Made by a program: the position numbers and the translations under genes
Assembly: GCA_029202405.1 (NCBI GenBank)
Contig: CP119312.1
Coordinates: forward strand, 67,001-131,000
Length of the DNA stretch: 64,000 nucleotides
Direction of reading: 5' to 3'
From: Candidatus Devosia phytovorans
GTDB taxonomy: Bacteria; Pseudomonadota; Alphaproteobacteria; Rhizobiales; Devosiaceae
In this document: in pieces, positions 48,076 to 60,774 of the stretch
Numbering within the stretch: the stretch's first letter is position 1
Layout: the number at the start of each line of letters is the position of its first letter
The notes under the pieces: generated by a model
Told to the model about the DNA's origin: nothing
Database searches by the model: none
What the model saw: only the letters and a program-made list of their open reading frames with translations

Positions 48076-49230
48076 ATGCGTTACGTCGTGGCATTGCTGG
48101 TGGGATTGCTTGTCGTCACCGACATGACGCCGGCGTTTGCGCAGGATTCCGTACTGGTGGCGCAGGAGCAGCGGCGACGGACATTGTTCGATCTGCTGTT
48201 TGGCGATGAGCCGCAGCAGCCGGCGCCGGCGCAGCAACAGCCGCGGCGAACACAGGCGGCACCGGCGCCACAGGCGGCCCTGCCGCCGCCCAAGCCGCAG
48301 GTGGAAAAGGCGCTGGACGCGACGCGGCTGGCGGTGTTCGGCGATAGTCTTGCCATCGACCTCAGCCGGGCGCTGGAGCGGTTCTATGCCGAGGATCCGA
48401 ACCTTGTCGTGGTCAAACAGGGCGTGGGCAATTCGGGCTTCGTGCGTGAGGATTATTTCGACTGGGATGCGGCGATCGATCAGCAGATTGCCGAGGACAG
48501 TTTCGACCTCGCGGTGGTAATCATCGGCGTCAATGACCGGCAGGAAATCCGGGTCAATGGGACCAATTATGCGCCTCTGACCGAGCAGTGGACGGCGGCC
48601 TATCAAGCACGGATCAATGCGTTTCTGGGGAAGTTGCGGGCTGCACGCAAGCCGGTGATCTGGGTGGGGCTGCCGCCGATGGCCAAGGCGGAATATTCGG
48701 CTGATATCAGCCAGATCAGCAATATCCAGCGGCTGGCGAGCTTTTCCGGCGGGGCGGAATTTCTCGATATTTACGAACGGTTTCTGGGCGAAGACGGGAA
48801 GTATTCGTCATCGGGTCCGGATGTGAACGGGCAGACGGCGCAGATGCGCAAGGATGACGGGATTCACTTTTCGGCAGCCGGTTCGGACAAGCTGGCCTTC
48901 TATATCAGCCAGAGCATCAGTGCGTTTTATCGCGGGGGCAGTGTTTCCATCGCAGTGGCCGATCCGCTGCTGGGAACGGATGGTGCAGCCATGCTGCGGC
49001 CGCCGTATCAGGGGCTGGGGCAGGTGCGGCTGCTCGAAGTGGCGGGGGCGGTGATCCCGATCAGCCGGGTGCCGGCGCGGGCGAGCGAGCTGCTGACAGC
49101 CAATAGCGTGCCGGTGGTGGCGCCGCCGTTCACGTTGGAACAGCTGATGACGGCGCCGATGGGACGGGTTGATGACTTCGGTGTCGGGGTGGATCCGGCG
49201 GCCGAGGCGGTCAATCCGGGGCAGCAGTAA
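48076..49230 (+). CDS. secreted SGNH/GDSL hydrolase (DUF459 type)
   Basis: The 384-residue protein has a signal peptide (VVALLVGLLVVTDMTPAFA), a Pro/Gln-rich linker (about 45-80), and an SGNH domain with the Ser in AVFGDSLA, Gly in GNSGF, Asn in IIGVND and the Asp-x-x-His in DDGIHFS. The C-terminal 100 residues form a further unassigned region. Related proteins are encoded near peptidoglycan or polysaccharide modification genes, as here next to a transglycosylase. A deacylase role in the envelope is an inference. Confidence 0.87.
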   Translation: MRYVVALLVGLLVVTDMTPAFAQDSVLVAQEQRRRTLFDLLFGDEPQQPAPAQQQPRRTQAAPAPQAALPPPKPQVEKALDATRLAVFGDSLAIDLSRALERFYAEDPNLVVVKQGVGNSGFVREDYFDWDAAIDQQIAEDSFDLAVVIIGVNDRQEIRVNGTNYAPLTEQWTAAYQARINAFLGKLRAARKPVIWVGLPPMAKAEYSADISQISNIQRLASFSGGAEFLDIYERFLGEDGKYSSSGPDVNGQTAQMRKDDGIHFSAAGSDKLAFYISQSISAFYRGGSVSIAVADPLLGTDGAAMLRPPYQGLGQVRLLEVAGAVIPISRVPARASELLTANSVPVVAPPFTLEQLMTAPMGRVDDFGVGVDPAAEAVNPGQQ

Positions 49231-49231
49231 G

Positions 49232-49780
49232 TTACTGGGGCTCTTCGACGAATCGAACTGCGCCGATGTGGGGCAGGTTGCGGTTGCGCTGGCCGTAGTC
49301 GATGCCGTAGCCGACGACGAATTTGTCGGGGATGTCGAAGCCGACCCATTTGGCCGATATGTCGGTTTCGCGGCGGCTCTGTTTGTTGAGCAGGGCGCAG
49401 ACTTCCATGCGGCGGGGATGGCGGGTCTCGAGGATTTCGAGGACGTGCTTGAGCGTATAGCCGGTGTCGACAATGTCTTCGACGACGAGGACGTCGCGGC
49501 CGCCAATCTCACCGCGCAAGTCCTTGAGAATACGCACTTCTCGCGATGACTCCATGGCATTGCCATAGGAGGAGGCTTCGAGGAAATCGACTTCGACGGG
49601 GAGGTCGAGTTCGCGCACCAGGTCGGCGATGAAGATGAAGGAGCCCCGCAGGAGGCCGACGACGACGAGTTTGTCGGTGTCGGCATAGTGGGTGGAAATC
49701 TCCTTGGCCAGCGCCTCGACGCGGGCGGCGATGGCTTTGGCGGAGATCAGTTCATCGACGATATAGGGCTTTTGAGTCAT
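49232..49780 (-). CDS. hpt: hypoxanthine phosphoribosyltransferase
   Basis: The 182-residue purine salvage enzyme has the PRPP-binding motif VLVVEDIVDTGYTL, the N-terminal LLRGSFIFIADLVREL loop and the KWVGFDIPDKFVVGYGIDYG base-binding segment. It turns hypoxanthine (and usually guanine) into the mononucleotide. Several starts are possible; ATG 49780 has GGAA at good spacing, ATG 49786 and 49801 would be slightly longer. Confidence 0.94.
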   Translation of the reverse strand: MTQKPYIVDELISAKAIAARVEALAKEISTHYADTDKLVVVGLLRGSFIFIADLVRELDLPVEVDFLEASSYGNAMESSREVRILKDLRGEIGGRDVLVVEDIVDTGYTLKHVLEILETRHPRRMEVCALLNKQSRRETDISAKWVGFDIPDKFVVGYGIDYGQRNRNLPHIGAVRFVEEPQ

Positions 49781-49850
49781 GGCCATTTCCGAGTCACGCA
49801 AGGTGCGAATGCGTTAGCAGACTGCTAGCACTGACGGTAGCTCAAGCGCG

Positions 49851-49882
49851 AAAAAGCGAACTCCCGCCATGGGCGGGAGTTC
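49851..49882 (-). terminator. intrinsic terminator after gltD
   Basis: On the minus strand, GAACTCCCGCC and GGCGGGAGTTC form an 11-base stem with a three-base loop, followed by GC and five T. It ends the gltB-gst-gltD operon. Confidence 0.92.
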
Positions 49883-49889
49883 ACATATT

Positions 49890-51317
49890 TTAGCGTGGCA
49901 GGTCCGTCTTGCCCATGAGATCGAAGTCGATGGAGCGGGCGGCCTGGCGGCCTTCGCGGATGGCCCAGACGACGAGGGACTGGCCGCGGCGCATGTCGCC
50001 GGCGGCGTAGACGCCCGGGACGGTGGTCTTGTAGCTCATGGTGTCGGCGAAGAGATTGCCGCGCTTGTCGAGCTGGCCGCCGAGTTGTTCGAGCATGCCT
50101 TCGTAAACAGGCGAGGCGAAGCCGATGGCGAGGAGGACGAGGTCCGCCTTGATGATGAACTCGGTGCCGGGAATGGGCTGGCGCTTGCGGTCGACGCGGG
50201 CGCATTCGACGCCGGTGACCTGACCCTTGGCATTGCCGATGATCTTCATCGTGCCGGCGGCGAATTCGCGGATGGCGCCTTCGGCCTGGGAGGACGAGGT
50301 GCGCATCTTGACCGCCCAGTTGGGCCAGTTGGTCAGCTTGTTCTCGAGCTCGGGCGGCATGGCGCGGACGTCGAGCTGGGTGACGGCAATGGCGCCCTGG
50401 CGGAAGCTGGTGCCAACACAGTCGGAGGCGGTATCGCCGCCGCCAACCACGACGACATGCTTGCCGGCAGCGGTGAGCTGGGCCTGCTCGGACACATCCT
50501 CGCCGCCGAGGCGACGGTTCTGCTGCACGAGGAAGGGCATGGCGTAGTGGACGCCGTTCAGTTCGGTGCCTTCGCTGTCGACATCGCGCGGCTTTTCCGA
50601 ACCGCCGCAGAGCAGGACGGCATCATGCTTGCTCTGAAGATCGGACAGGGGACGGCTGATGCCGATGTTTTCGCCATAGTGGAAGGTGACGCCTTCGGCT
50701 TCCATCTGCTCGACGCGGAAGTCGATGTGGTCCTTCTCCATCTTGAAGTCGGGAATGCCATAGCGCATCAGGCCACCGGCCTTGGGCTCGCGCTCATAGA
50801 GATGAACATCGTGGCCGGCGCGGGCGAGCTGCTGGGCCGCAGCCATGCCGGCGGGACCGCCGCCGACGATGCCGATCGACTTGCCGGTCTTGTTGGCATT
50901 GATCTGCGGCTTGACCCAGCCCGAGCGGATAGCGCGGTCGGCAATGGCCTGTTCTACGGTCTTGATGGCGACCGGGGTGTCCTCGAGGTTGAGCGTGCAG
51001 GCTTCCTCGCAGGGCGCGGGGCAGATGCGGCCGGTGAACTCGGGGAAGTTGTTGGTGGAATGAAGGTTCAGCGAGGCCTCTTCCCAGCCGCCGTTGTAGA
51101 CGAGGTCATTCCAGTCCGGGATCTGGTTGTGCACCGGGCAGCCGGTATCGCCATGGCAGAAGGGAATGCCGCAATCCATGCAGCGCGCTGCCTGATCGAC
51201 AATGCGGCCTTCGGACATGGGAATGGTGAATTCGCCGAAATGGCGAATGCGGTCGGAAGCCGGCTCGTAGCGGGGCTCTTCGCGTTCGATCTCGAGAAAG
51301 CCGGTTACCTTACCCAT
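49890..51317 (-). CDS. gltD: glutamate synthase small subunit
   Basis: The 475-residue subunit has the N-terminal cysteines for iron-sulfur clusters (AARCMDCGIPFCHGDTGCP, GRICPAPCEEAC), the FAD loop GIVGGGPAGMAAAQQL and the NADPH loop VVVVGGGDTASDC. It feeds electrons to GltB for glutamate synthesis from glutamine and 2-oxoglutarate. The start at 51317 has GGGGAG upstream and overlaps the end of the GST gene by eight bases. Confidence 0.96.
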   Translation of the reverse strand: MGKVTGFLEIEREEPRYEPASDRIRHFGEFTIPMSEGRIVDQAARCMDCGIPFCHGDTGCPVHNQIPDWNDLVYNGGWEEASLNLHSTNNFPEFTGRICPAPCEEACTLNLEDTPVAIKTVEQAIADRAIRSGWVKPQINANKTGKSIGIVGGGPAGMAAAQQLARAGHDVHLYEREPKAGGLMRYGIPDFKMEKDHIDFRVEQMEAEGVTFHYGENIGISRPLSDLQSKHDAVLLCGGSEKPRDVDSEGTELNGVHYAMPFLVQQNRRLGGEDVSEQAQLTAAGKHVVVVGGGDTASDCVGTSFRQGAIAVTQLDVRAMPPELENKLTNWPNWAVKMRTSSSQAEGAIREFAAGTMKIIGNAKGQVTGVECARVDRKRQPIPGTEFIIKADLVLLAIGFASPVYEGMLEQLGGQLDKRGNLFADTMSYKTTVPGVYAAGDMRRGQSLVVWAIREGRQAARSIDFDLMGKTDLPR

Positions 51318-51929
51318 GTGCTTGCTCCCCAAATTCTGCCGTGAAGGCAGGCAGTCCAAGTTCTTGTTCGCAGGCGGCAATCCAGCGCAGAAGCTGTGGC
51401 CGCCCATTGAGATCGAAACCGCCCTGTGGCGCCTGGCGCGTATAGGCCAGAAGGGCGATGTCGGCGATGGTCATGGTCTCGCCGACGAGATATTTCTGGC
51501 CCTCAAGGGCCAGTTCCATGCGATCGAGCGCCTTGTTGCCACGGGCAACGAGGCTCGGGTCGAGATCGGCAATGGCGACGCCGTCGTAGGCGACCCTGGC
51601 GCGGGCGACGGCGACGGTTGGCTCATGGCTATATTGTTCCCAGAACAGCCATTCGTCGACCTTGGCCGCCTGATAGGCATCGGCCGGAATGAAGCGGCTG
51701 CCCAATGCCAGATAGCGCAGGATGGCATTGGACTGGGCGAGCGGGCGACCATCCTCCAGCACCACGACAGGCATCTGCCCGGCGGGGTTGAGCTTCAAAA
51801 ATTCTGCCGTCTGCGTCGCGCCGGAGCGCGAAGCGATGTCGTGCAGGACGAAGGGCAGGCCGATGGCATCGGCGATATACTTCACCTTGAGGACGTTGCC
51901 GGACCCAAGGTTGCCATAGAGCTGGAAGC

Positions 51930-51933
<4 letters not shown>
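51310..51933 (-). CDS. glutathione S-transferase family protein, inside the glt operon
   Basis: The 207-residue protein has a thioredoxin-like N-terminal domain (MSFQLYGNLGSGNVLKVKYIADAIGLPF, NPAGQMPVVVLEDGRPLAQSNAILRYLA, with the cis-Pro and the Ser that bind glutathione) and a helical C-terminal domain with MTIADIALLAYTRQAP. It overlaps gltB by four bases and gltD by eight, so it is translated as part of the operon. No catalytic partner or substrate is known; the insertion between the two glutamate synthase subunits is unusual. Confidence 0.92.
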
Positions 51934-56678
<4,745 letters not shown>

Positions 56679-57135
56679 GATAGTGTCCTCGCTGGTTGAT
56701 CGCGCCCGTTGCCGGGCTTGGTTCGCTATTGGTCAAGCATCCTGATGTTGCCGGTCGCCGGCCCGCTGGATGCAGTCTTGTCCTCTGGGCGCATCCTTGG
56801 AGCGGGTCGTACTTCTATAGTACGGCTCGCATTGTCAAATGCATCCATTTTTGGAGAGTGGCGCTGCATCCAAATGGCCACTCGAATTTTCGGTTGTCTC
56901 ACAACCCCGCCTATCCGTTTCCACTTACCTGAAGTGGGCCAGCCGGACCAGCGTGCGTGCTGGCGGCGGAGAGCCGGGCGACGCGTCAGATAGGACAGTC
57001 GTGCTGCCCTAACATCTGCACATTTGCATAATTCCAAACTGGGAGCAAGCGTGTTTGCCATCAATCTGACACGAAAAATAGGACTTCGCCGATTTTTGTG
57101 TAGGAGACTGTAGGGTTCTCTCCCGGATTGGCACA
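56679..57135. other. intergenic, gltB leader
   Basis: About 460 bases hold no credible gene. The sequence is less GC-rich than the genes around it and must contain the gltB promoter on the minus strand, including a TTGACA near 56832-56837 (read on the minus strand) without a well-spaced -10 box. No regulator site was recognised. Confidence 0.5.
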
Positions 57136-57174
57136 GAAAAACGCCGCGACTTGCCTGTTACAGCAAGTCGCGGC
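57136..57174 (-). terminator. intrinsic terminator after dps
   Basis: On the minus strand GCCGCGACTTGC and GCAAGTCGCGGC form a 12-base stem with an eight-base loop, followed by five T. Confidence 0.92.
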
Positions 57175-57195
57175 CGGGAATCAGCCTGTGATTTC

Positions 57196-57669
57196 CTATT
57201 CGAGATGGGATTTGATGAACCAGAGGTCCTTGTCGAGCTCGCGGGAAAAGGCGGTGAGGATATCGGCGGCATCGGCATCACCGGCTTCGTCGGTGGCGTC
57301 GATATCCTCGCGGACCTGATTGGCCAGAGTGGCGAAGCGATCGGCCAGGGCTGCGAGATGATCGGGGACCTTGCGGATATCGGTCGGGTAGGCGTCCAGC
57401 TTCGTCGATTTGGCGACGATCTGGGACGTGCCCAAAGCGATGCCGTCGAGCTGGGCAATGCGCTCGGCGATGATATCGACATGGGTATCGATGGCAGCGC
57501 GGATCGGGTCGAGCATTTCATGCACGGCGATGAAATTGGGCCCCTTGAGGTTCCAATGCGCCTGCTTGGTGATCAGCGCCAGATCGATGGCATCGGCAAG
57601 ACGGGCATTGAGGATTTCGATGACGGTGGATTTGCCGTTGCCTTCGATAGCGATGGATGGGGTTTTCAT
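57196..57669 (-). CDS. dps: Dps-family ferritin-like DNA-protection protein
   Basis: The 157-residue protein has the inter-subunit ferroxidase residues of Dps: His38 in KQAHWNLKG, His50, Asp54 in VHEMLDPIRA and the Glu/Asp of HVDIIAERI. It forms dodecamers that oxidise and store iron using hydrogen peroxide, guarding DNA in starvation or oxidative stress. The start at 57669 gives the family N-terminus; the upstream frame to 57747 is not typical. A strong terminator follows. Confidence 0.94.
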   Translation of the reverse strand: MKTPSIAIEGNGKSTVIEILNARLADAIDLALITKQAHWNLKGPNFIAVHEMLDPIRAAIDTHVDIIAERIAQLDGIALGTSQIVAKSTKLDAYPTDIRKVPDHLAALADRFATLANQVREDIDATDEAGDADAADILTAFSRELDKDLWFIKSHLE

Positions 57670-57805
57670 GTTGGAGGAGTCCTTGGACGCTGGAGGGTTC
57701 GGGAGAGTCAACTGGTTGGGGCGGGTGGGGTTCCGGACATCTATCAAAACAAAACACCCCCGGCAGAGCCGAGGGTGCGGTGTAGACCTTGCTTGCGGAA
57801 AATCC

Positions 57806-57869
57806 GGGCCACTCGGGCATAGCCCTCGTGGCCTAGCCGCCTAAAATCGCTCCACTGGAGCGATTTTGC
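57806..57869 (+). repeat. dispersed repeat, family B copy 2
   Basis: GGGCCACTCGGGCATAGCCC through the hairpin AAAATCGCTCC/GGAGCGATTTT matches 26103-26165. It lies between dps and hsp20. Confidence 0.8.
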
Positions 57870-57885
57870 GCAATAGCGCCGGCAT

Positions 57886-58341
57886 CTAGTTTACCGAGTT
57901 ATCCTCGATGGTCGGAGTGGCGCCGTTGATCTGGATGGTGCGTGGCTTCTTGCTTTCGGGCAGTTCGCGCTTCAGTTCCAGATGCAGCAGGCCGTTCTCG
58001 AGCGAAGCACCCTGGACCTCGACATAGTCGGCCAGCTGGAAACGCAGCTCGAAGGCGCGTTCGGCAATGCCGCGATGGAGGAATTCACGGGCCTTGTCGG
58101 CAGTATCGGCAGACTTGGCGCCTTTGACGACCAGGTTGTTTTCCTTGGTCTCGATGGCGATGTCGCCATTGGCAAAGCCGGCGACGGCGATCGAGATGCG
58201 GTAGGCGTCATCGCCGGTGCGCTCGATATTGTAGGGAGGGTAGGTCTTGGCTTCCTGCCCGACGAGCGTGTCGAGACGATTGAAAACGCGGTCGAAACCG
58301 ACGGTCGAACGATAGAAGGGGGAAAAATCGATGGTCTGCAT
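57886..58341 (-). CDS. small heat-shock protein Hsp20
   Basis: The 151-residue protein is an alpha-crystallin chaperone of the IbpA class: an N-terminal MQTIDFSPFYRSTVGFDRVF, the core YRISIAVAGFANGDIAIETKENNLVVKG, FLHRGIAERAFELRFQLAD and LENGLLHLELKRELPE, and a C-terminal I-x-I motif (IQI). It holds unfolded proteins for refolding. The ATG at 58341 is preferred to the GTG at 58347. The 5' leader may fold as a thermosensor. Confidence 0.95.
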   Translation of the reverse strand: MQTIDFSPFYRSTVGFDRVFNRLDTLVGQEAKTYPPYNIERTGDDAYRISIAVAGFANGDIAIETKENNLVVKGAKSADTADKAREFLHRGIAERAFELRFQLADYVEVQGASLENGLLHLELKRELPESKKPRTIQINGATPTIEDNSVN

Positions 58342-58440
58342 TTTCACATTCTTTCTTCAAGCAACGTGGATGTCCCGGGGGTCTCGGACAGCGCTCCCAG
58401 CATTAGGCGAGCGATGATTTTCGAGGTCGGGGTTCCCGGC
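58342..58440 (-). promoter_or_regulatory. possible ROSE-like RNA thermometer of hsp20
   Basis: The minus-strand leader contains several GC-rich hairpin-forming stretches and TTGCT shortly before the ribosome site region (TTGCT, TGAAGAAAGA, ATG), an arrangement seen in ROSE thermometers of rhizobial hsp20 genes. The ribosome site itself is weak. No fold was computed. Confidence 0.35.
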
Positions 58441-58579
58441 TGATCCGGCGAACGATTGAAATGTAGGTGGGGTTTTGGCGGGTTCAAGGGTGAAGAGTCT
58501 CTGCTTGGTACCCTCACCTATCCTCCCCCTGAAAAGGGGGAGGGACCGATTGAGCCTGCGGTAGCCTTTGTTCAATTCT

Positions 58580-58594
58580 GAACGGAATATGAAC
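58580..58594 (-). promoter_or_regulatory. second LexA-type box candidate
   Basis: GAAC GGAATAT GAAC is the reverse form of GTTC-N7-GTTC. It lies in a gene-free stretch upstream of an orphan terminator and an alpha/beta hydrolase gene. About one or two chance copies are expected in the window, so this may be one. Confidence 0.35.
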
Positions 58595-58599
58595 GACGG

Positions 58600-58725
58600 A
58601 GTCCGGTTGAGTTCAGGGTCGCTGGACTAGAACACGGTCAATGCGGTTCATCACCCGCCCCCCGCATGGGCCGCATCTACAAGATAAACCGGTGTCTCCT
58701 GTCAGAGATGCCGGTTTTTCTTTTT
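58600..58725 (+). ncRNA. candidate small RNA or leader ending in a strong terminator
   Basis: A strong hairpin (58686-58717: 13 paired positions including two G-T pairs, six-base loop) followed by T-runs stands on the plus strand, yet no plus-strand gene lies upstream for more than ten kilobases; the nearest genes run the other way. A short transcript must therefore be ended here, either a free small RNA or an attenuated leader of the hydrolase gene 45 bases further on. The body contains the C-rich CACCCGCCCCCCGC. The 5' end is not known. Confidence 0.5.
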
Positions 58726-58769
58726 CAATCTCTCTGCTCTAACAGCGATGCGTTGCGGAGAGCCTCAAG

Positions 58770-59744
58770 ATGAACGCTGTTGTCGATGCCCAGGGACCCG
58801 AGCTGGCCAATGTTGCGTCCAATCCGGTGCCGGAGGGCGGGCGGGTCGGGTATTTCAAGACAATCGACAATGTGCGGCTGCGCTATGCGATCTGGCCGAA
58901 GTCGGAGGGCGCGCATCGGGGGACGATCTGCCTCGTTCAAGGGCGGACCGAATATATCGAGAAATATTTCGAGACGATCGCCGATTTCCGGCGACGCGGC
59001 TTTGCCGTCGCGACATTCGACTGGCGCGGGCAGGGCGGGTCGGACCGGCTGATCGGCAATCGCAAGCTCGGCTATGTCGATCGCTTCGAGGACTATTGGA
59101 CCGACCTGCGCAGTTTCCATCAGGAGATATTGCTGCCTGACTGTCCGCCGCCGTTTTACCTGGTCGGGCATTCGATGGGTGGGCTGGTGTCGCTCTATGC
59201 CGGCATTCACGATCGAATGATGTTTGAGCGTATCTTCCTGTCCGCGCCGATGGTGGCGCTGGATCGGCAACCGGTCAGCATGACCAATATGGCGCGACTG
59301 ACTGAAACGCTGAGCTTTTTCGGGCTGGGGCAGATGCCGGTGGCGCGACGGCAGGACCGGGAAGCCAGCGATGGCGGCTTTGCCAATAATCCGCTGACCG
59401 GCGACGTGGTGCGCTATATGCGGGCGGTGGATGTGATCCGGGCGCGGCCGGACCTCGAGATCGCGGCGCCGACGGTGCGCTGGGCCGCTTCGGCCTTCGG
59501 GGCGATGGCGGAGGCGACATCGGAGACATTTCCGGCGCGGATCAAGATCCCGCTGCTGATGCTGGCGGCGGCGCGGGACGAGGTGGTTTCCACGCGGGCA
59601 ATCGAAAACCTGGGCCTGCGCATGCGCAACGGGCGGCATGTGGTGATTGCCGGGGCGCGGCATGAGCTGTTCATGGAAACCGATGCCATCCGCGCGCAGG
59701 TGTTTGCGGCGTTTGACGCGTTCATCACTCAGCAGAGCGTCTAG
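58770..59744 (+). CDS. alpha/beta hydrolase, lysophospholipase/monoacylglycerol lipase type
   Basis: The 324-residue protein has the PldB-like layout: ICLVQGRTEYIEKYFETIADFRRRGFAVATFDWRGQGGSDR, the nucleophile elbow VGHSMGGLVSLY, an acid in AAARDEVVS and a His in GARHELFME. It would cleave lysophospholipids or monoacylglycerols at the membrane. It may be controlled by the leader described just upstream. It is convergent with hisN. Confidence 0.9.
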   Translation: MNAVVDAQGPELANVASNPVPEGGRVGYFKTIDNVRLRYAIWPKSEGAHRGTICLVQGRTEYIEKYFETIADFRRRGFAVATFDWRGQGGSDRLIGNRKLGYVDRFEDYWTDLRSFHQEILLPDCPPPFYLVGHSMGGLVSLYAGIHDRMMFERIFLSAPMVALDRQPVSMTNMARLTETLSFFGLGQMPVARRQDREASDGGFANNPLTGDVVRYMRAVDVIRARPDLEIAAPTVRWAASAFGAMAEATSETFPARIKIPLLMLAAARDEVVSTRAIENLGLRMRNGRHVVIAGARHELFMETDAIRAQVFAAFDAFITQQSV

Positions 59745-59757
59745 CTACCGGTGCCTG

Positions 59758-60546
59758 CTAGCTGGCGTTGACCAGGGTCAGGGCTTTTTCCAGCAATTCG
59801 GGGGTGGCGGCGGCGACGACATTGCCGCCCGGGGTGGGGTCGGAACCGTCCCAGCAGGCGATGGCGCCGCCGGCTTCGCGAATGATCGGGACGAGCGCGG
59901 CGATATCATAGGTGTTGAGGAAGGGTTCCACGACCAGATCGGCGTGGCCGGCGGCGAGCAGGGCATAGCCGTAGCAATCCATGCCGAAGCGCTGAAGGCG
60001 GGTAGCGGATTCTATCGCGGTCCACTTGCTCATCAGTTCGGGCGTGCGGAAGAGGGCGGGGGTGGTGGTGAAGACGCGCGACGGGGCGAGTTCGGTCTGG
60101 CCGCTGGTGCGGTTTGGCGTGGTCTGGCCGTTGCGCAGATAGGTGGAGCGGCCGGGGACGGCGAGGAAGGTTTCGCCGATGAAGGGCTGGCTCATCAGGC
60201 CGGAAATGGCGACGCCCTTGTGGGCAAAGCCGATCAGCGTGCCCCAGACGGGAGCCCCGGAGATGAAGGCACGGGTGCCGTCGACCGGGTCGATGATCCA
60301 GGTGTAGTCGCTGTCGCCGGAAGAGCCCCATTCCTCGCCGATGATGGCGTGGTCGGGAAAAGCTTCGGCGATGACGGCGCGGATGACGGTCTCGGCGCCG
60401 CGATCGGCCTCGGTGACGGGGTCGAAGCCGGAATCGAGCTTGTTGTCGACGCCGAGGGAGGTGCGGAAGAGGGGGAGAGTGTGGGCGGCGGCGGCTTCGG
60501 CGGCGCGGAGGAGGGTGGCTTCGACTTTGGCGAGATCGATGGTCAT
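59758..60546 (-). CDS. hisN: histidinol-phosphatase, inositol monophosphatase family
   Basis: The 262-residue phosphatase has the metal motifs of the family: a Glu in IIGEEWG, IDPVDGTRAFISGAPVWGTLIGF, and a late Asp in LNTYDIAALVPIIREAGG. The arrangement matches HisN of actinobacteria and alphaproteobacteria, which removes phosphate from histidinol phosphate. Other inositol-phosphatase relatives are possible. Confidence 0.87.
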   Translation of the reverse strand: MTIDLAKVEATLLRAAEAAAAHTLPLFRTSLGVDNKLDSGFDPVTEADRGAETVIRAVIAEAFPDHAIIGEEWGSSGDSDYTWIIDPVDGTRAFISGAPVWGTLIGFAHKGVAISGLMSQPFIGETFLAVPGRSTYLRNGQTTPNRTSGQTELAPSRVFTTTPALFRTPELMSKWTAIESATRLQRFGMDCYGYALLAAGHADLVVEPFLNTYDIAALVPIIREAGGAIACWDGSDPTPGGNVVAAATPELLEKALTLVNAS

Positions 60547-60608
60547 GGGCGGGTCCTGGGCGGCCGGGAGAGTGCAGTGCTTATAACAGGTGCTTCCACG
60601 CGCTCAAT

Positions 60609-60768
60609 GTCATCCCGGCCTTGAGCCGGGATCCTGGTGCCACGCCCTCGTGGTTCGAGGGTCGCTGCGCTCCCACCTCACCATGAGGGCTGTTGATGCA
60701 TCAAGTTCCCAGTAGCCCTCATGGTGAGGTGCGAGTTCTTCACGAGCCTCGAACCACGAGGGCGTGGC
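60609..60768. repeat. nested palindromic repeat
   Basis: A family A half-element (60609-60632) is followed by two nested pairs of perfect arms: 22 bases at 60639-60660 with 60747-60768, and 16 bases at 60676-60691 with 60714-60729. The GCCACGCCCTCGTGG and CCTCACCATGAGGG units are common in intergenic repeats of Hyphomicrobiales. It lies just after the dctD stop. Confidence 0.85.
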
Positions 60769-60774
60769 AGGGTC

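Noticed and set aside
58642..58743. Short frame from ATG 58642 through the terminator
   Set aside because: It runs through the terminator hairpin, has no ribosome site and no protein-like pattern.
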